A program made the position numbers and the translations under genes. Below the pieces are notes generated by a model. The model was not told the DNA's origin and ran no database searches. It worked only from the letters and a program-made list of their open reading frames with translations. From NCBI GenBank assembly GCA_024234435.1, contig JACKOF010000001.1:496001-560000 (forward strand): a stretch of DNA of 64,000 nucleotides, written 5' to 3'. Source of the DNA: Pseudomonadales bacterium (lineage in GTDB: Bacteria; Pseudomonadota; Gammaproteobacteria; Pseudomonadales; Porticoccaceae). Every line of letters begins with the position of its first letter. Positions within the stretch are counted from its first letter, which is position 1. Below are positions 61,962 to 64,000 of the stretch, piece by piece.

Positions 61962-62001
61962 TACTTCGAGTTGTTTGCCCTCCGGCAATCGGCTCGAAGT
62001 A
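61962..62001. repeat. Two-part hairpin after the module
   Basis: TACTTCGAG (61962-61970) pairs with CTCGAAGTA (61993-62001), and inside it TTGCC (61975-61979) pairs with GGCAA (61984-61988). No T-run follows, so it is either an RNA structure or a weak terminator/attenuator between the partner gene and the HAD gene. Confidence 0.6.
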
Positions 62002-62057
62002 TATAACCAGCCGAGCAATACTCAGTGCACATGCAAGCTATCAATAGTTAAGGTCAA

Positions 62058-62792
62058 ATGATGATTAAAGGATTGTTCTTCGATGTGGGCGGTACACTTT
62101 ACAGTTACAGCAGGTACCCTGATGTGATGTTGAGCGTGTGCCAGCAGGTGCGTGAACGCCACAGTCTCGGGCTGTCTGCAGAAGAGTTGGTACCTCGCTT
62201 GATGGAGGCCACAAAAGCAGCCGATGTGAAGTTTACAGAGCGTTCTTTTTACCTTTTTCAGCATTATTTTGAAGAGATTTGTCGCCAGTTTTTCGCCAAG
62301 ATTGAGTTGTCGTCACCTGCGGAGGAGATCAGTTGGTGCTCGAACTTGATGGAAAACGGTCTGGTTACTCAGCTGGAACTGAAACCGGATTGCCACCAGA
62401 CGTTGGCATCACTGAAAGCTCAAGGGCTATACACCAGCGTGGTATCCAACAGTGATATTCACCAATTGGATACATTGATTGAGCGAGGGAATCTTGCGGA
62501 ATATTTTGACCATATCACCAGTTCAGAAGCAGCCGCCTCTTGTAAGCCCGATAAAGGTTTTTTTGAAGTGGCATTGAACAAATCCGGCCTTGATCCCGAG
62601 CAGGTTTTGTTTATAGGCGATTCGCTTGAGCAGGATATTGCCGGGGCTAAATCTGTGGGCATCAAAACCGTCCTCATTACGGAAGAGGGCATGATCACAC
62701 CGATGCACATTGGCGGTGAAGCAGTAGAACCGGATTTTCGGATAACAGAACTTTCCGAGCTGCTGACGCTAGTGGGTGAAAACAATAATTAA
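62058..62792 (+). CDS. HAD-superfamily hydrolase-like protein (244 aa)
   Basis: HAD fold with motif I FFDVGGTLY (residues 6-14), motif II VVSNSD, motif III Lys in CKPDKGFFE, and motif IV FIGDSLEQDIAGA. The second acidic residue of motif I (DxD) is Gly, as in non-phosphatase members and some phosphatase-like ones. It follows the kinase module, so a phosphatase-like role on the phospho-acyl intermediate is possible but speculative. Length normal. Confidence 0.87.
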   Translation: MMIKGLFFDVGGTLYSYSRYPDVMLSVCQQVRERHSLGLSAEELVPRLMEATKAADVKFTERSFYLFQHYFEEICRQFFAKIELSSPAEEISWCSNLMENGLVTQLELKPDCHQTLASLKAQGLYTSVVSNSDIHQLDTLIERGNLAEYFDHITSSEAAASCKPDKGFFEVALNKSGLDPEQVLFIGDSLEQDIAGAKSVGIKTVLITEEGMITPMHIGGEAVEPDFRITELSELLTLVGENNN

Positions 62793-62858
62793 ACAACTTC
62801 GACGCGATTGCAGGGCTGAATTTCAGCGTTGAATACCTCTTACAGGAGTAAATTTACA

Positions 62859-63935
62859 ATGACGCATCCTTATTACCCCGAACTTGGTTATTGGACACTT
62901 GGCGGGCATATTCCCGATCCAACACCACTCATTGATCAAGCTAAAGAAGGTGAGCGAATTGGCTTGTCGACGGTCTGGATCAGCGAACGCCCCGGCACTA
63001 AAGATATTGGTGTGCTCAGTGGTGCAGCTTTGGCCGCAGCGCCAAACTCGACGATTGCTTCCGGGCTTATTCAGAACCTGCAAACGCGCAACCCGCTGGT
63101 GGTTGCCTCATATGCTTCCACAATGATGCTGATGACGGGCAACAAGTTTATTCTGGGTATGGGGCATGGCCAGCCTAAATTGTCGGATATGTTTGGCGTA
63201 CCTCGTTCGACCATGCCGTTAATTGGGCGCTATATCGACACACTCAAGGCGTTATGGCGTGGCGAGGTGGTGACGGCGGAGCACGATGGCTGGAAGCTCG
63301 ACAATGCCGCTTTGGGGGTGACACTGGAAGTACCGCCGCCAATCTATATGGGGGCAATGGGTGACAAGACTCTGGCATGGGCAGGACGGCATGCTGATGG
63401 TGTTATTTTATATTCATGTTTGAACAAACAGGCAGTAGAGCATTCAGTTAAGGTGGTGAAGACAGCCGCGGAAGAAGCCGGCCGCAATCCTGCCGATGTG
63501 AAAATATGTGGCGTGGCAGTAACGGCCTGTGATGTTAGCGAAGAGAAAATGCTTAACTATATTGTACGCCGTATGATTACTTATTTTATGTTACCCAATA
63601 TCGATGTTTTGATTCGTGTGAATGGTTGGGACCCCGACAAGGCGCAGCAGATAAAGGCTGCTGTGATGGAGGATGCCGGTAAGTCAAAAGGTGGTATGGG
63701 GGATGAAAGTGTGTCCCGTGAGCTGGATACATTGCGCCGGTTTCGGGATATGTTCCCGCAAGAGTGGATTAACGACTGCAACGCGGTGGGTGATGCGGAT
63801 ACCTGTGCCGGCTATATGAGAATGCTGCTTGATTCCGGTGCCGACAAAGTGATTATTCACGGCAGTCCACCTTCTGATCTGGGTTCGTTGCTGGCGGCTT
63901 GGCCAAAACACCGGCCAGAGGGACAGGGACTCTAA
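62859..63935 (+). CDS. LLM-class flavin/F420-dependent oxidoreductase, TIGR03857-like (358 aa)
   Basis: Luciferase-like monooxygenase fold. The N-terminal YWTLGGHIPDPTPLIDQAKEGERIGLSTVWISERPGTKD and FILGMGHGQPKLSDMFGVP match what I recall of the TIGR03857 F420-dependent group. It has no monooxygenase partner nearby. The ATG at 62859 follows CAGGAG (62843-62848); an earlier ATG at 62829 lacks a ribosome site. A second protein of typically F420-linked type is at 20753. Whether the organism makes F420 cannot be told from this window. Confidence 0.85.
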   Translation: MTHPYYPELGYWTLGGHIPDPTPLIDQAKEGERIGLSTVWISERPGTKDIGVLSGAALAAAPNSTIASGLIQNLQTRNPLVVASYASTMMLMTGNKFILGMGHGQPKLSDMFGVPRSTMPLIGRYIDTLKALWRGEVVTAEHDGWKLDNAALGVTLEVPPPIYMGAMGDKTLAWAGRHADGVILYSCLNKQAVEHSVKVVKTAAEEAGRNPADVKICGVAVTACDVSEEKMLNYIVRRMITYFMLPNIDVLIRVNGWDPDKAQQIKAAVMEDAGKSKGGMGDESVSRELDTLRRFRDMFPQEWINDCNAVGDADTCAGYMRMLLDSGADKVIIHGSPPSDLGSLLAAWPKHRPEGQGL

Positions 63936-64000
63936 TCCGTTCGCTAAACAGGTAAATGACAAGTTTACATGCCCGTCGAGCGAGTGCCGAGGCAGGTAAT

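Noticed and set aside
1..64000. CRISPR arrays, tRNA, rRNA, prophage or integrative-element genes
   Set aside because: No spaced repeats, tRNA-like cloverleaf, rRNA segment, integrase or phage structural gene was seen.

Overview
The window reads as chromosomal DNA of an aerobic, probably marine gammaproteobacterium. The grounds are two large TonB-dependent receptors, a membrane PQQ dehydrogenase, AraC (OruR-like) and TetR regulators of proteobacterial type, moderate GC, and many acyl-CoA, SDR and molybdoenzyme genes. A Cellvibrionales/Spongiibacterales-type organism would fit, but that is inference. I see no rRNA, tRNA, phage or CRISPR. Nearly every gene looks catabolic, so this is a large degradation region for an unknown organic substrate, perhaps isoprenoid, branched or polycyclic.

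Layout. 1-9 kb: the end of a DUF7064/7065-type gene, an AraC regulator, then a + strand run of sulfotransferase, alkylsulfatase-like metallo-beta-lactamase protein, 7Fe ferredoxin, ferredoxin-NADP reductase and a molybdopterin oxidoreductase. 9.4-14.5 kb: TonB receptor and PQQ dehydrogenase. 14.5-19.7 kb: a second alkylsulfatase-like gene split by an intact IS630-type element, followed by two tandem sulfotransferases. 19.7-24.8 kb: Gfo/Idh/MocA oxidoreductase, deazaflavin-type reductase, three SDRs, a DUF1330-like protein, an NTF2/SnoaL remnant and FdxA. 24.8-30.2 kb (minus strand): Pta, a two-gene AtuA, a methylglutaconyl-type hydratase, TetR and an HgdC/BadF-type ATP-dependent activase. 30.6-37.3 kb (plus strand): two 2-hydroxyacyl-CoA dehydratase subunits, an alpha-methylacyl-CoA racemase, a zinc alcohol dehydrogenase and an acyl-CoA ligase. 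37.4-46.6 kb: MFS carrier, small membrane protein, aldehyde dehydrogenase, FdhD and a three-subunit molybdoenzyme complex with a membrane anchor. 46.7-53 kb: second TetR, SDR, alpha/beta hydrolase and second TonB receptor. 53-64 kb: two copies of a module (DUF7064/7065-type protein, APH-type kinase, small helical partner) around two AraC genes, then a HAD protein and an LLM-class oxidoreductase.

The most interesting system is the 24.8-50.5 kb locus. An oxygen-sensitive type of radical dehydratase with its ATP-dependent activase sits beside AMACR-, AtuA- and AUH-like enzymes, a cytoplasmic-side DMSO-reductase-family complex and a TonB receptor. A shared palindrome, TAATGA-N7-TCATTA, recurs in four promoter regions of this locus (at the dehydratase, aldehyde dehydrogenase, second TetR/SDR and TonB receptor genes). 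I propose it is the operator of one or both paralogous TetR proteins and ties the locus into one regulon. The second notable system is the duplicated kinase-plus-partner module, which is organised like LvaA/LvaB of levulinate catabolism. The third is the repeated pairing of sulfotransferases with alkylsulfatase-like proteins whose metal-binding motif is altered.

All functions come from reading translated sequence and recalled family features; no database search was run.
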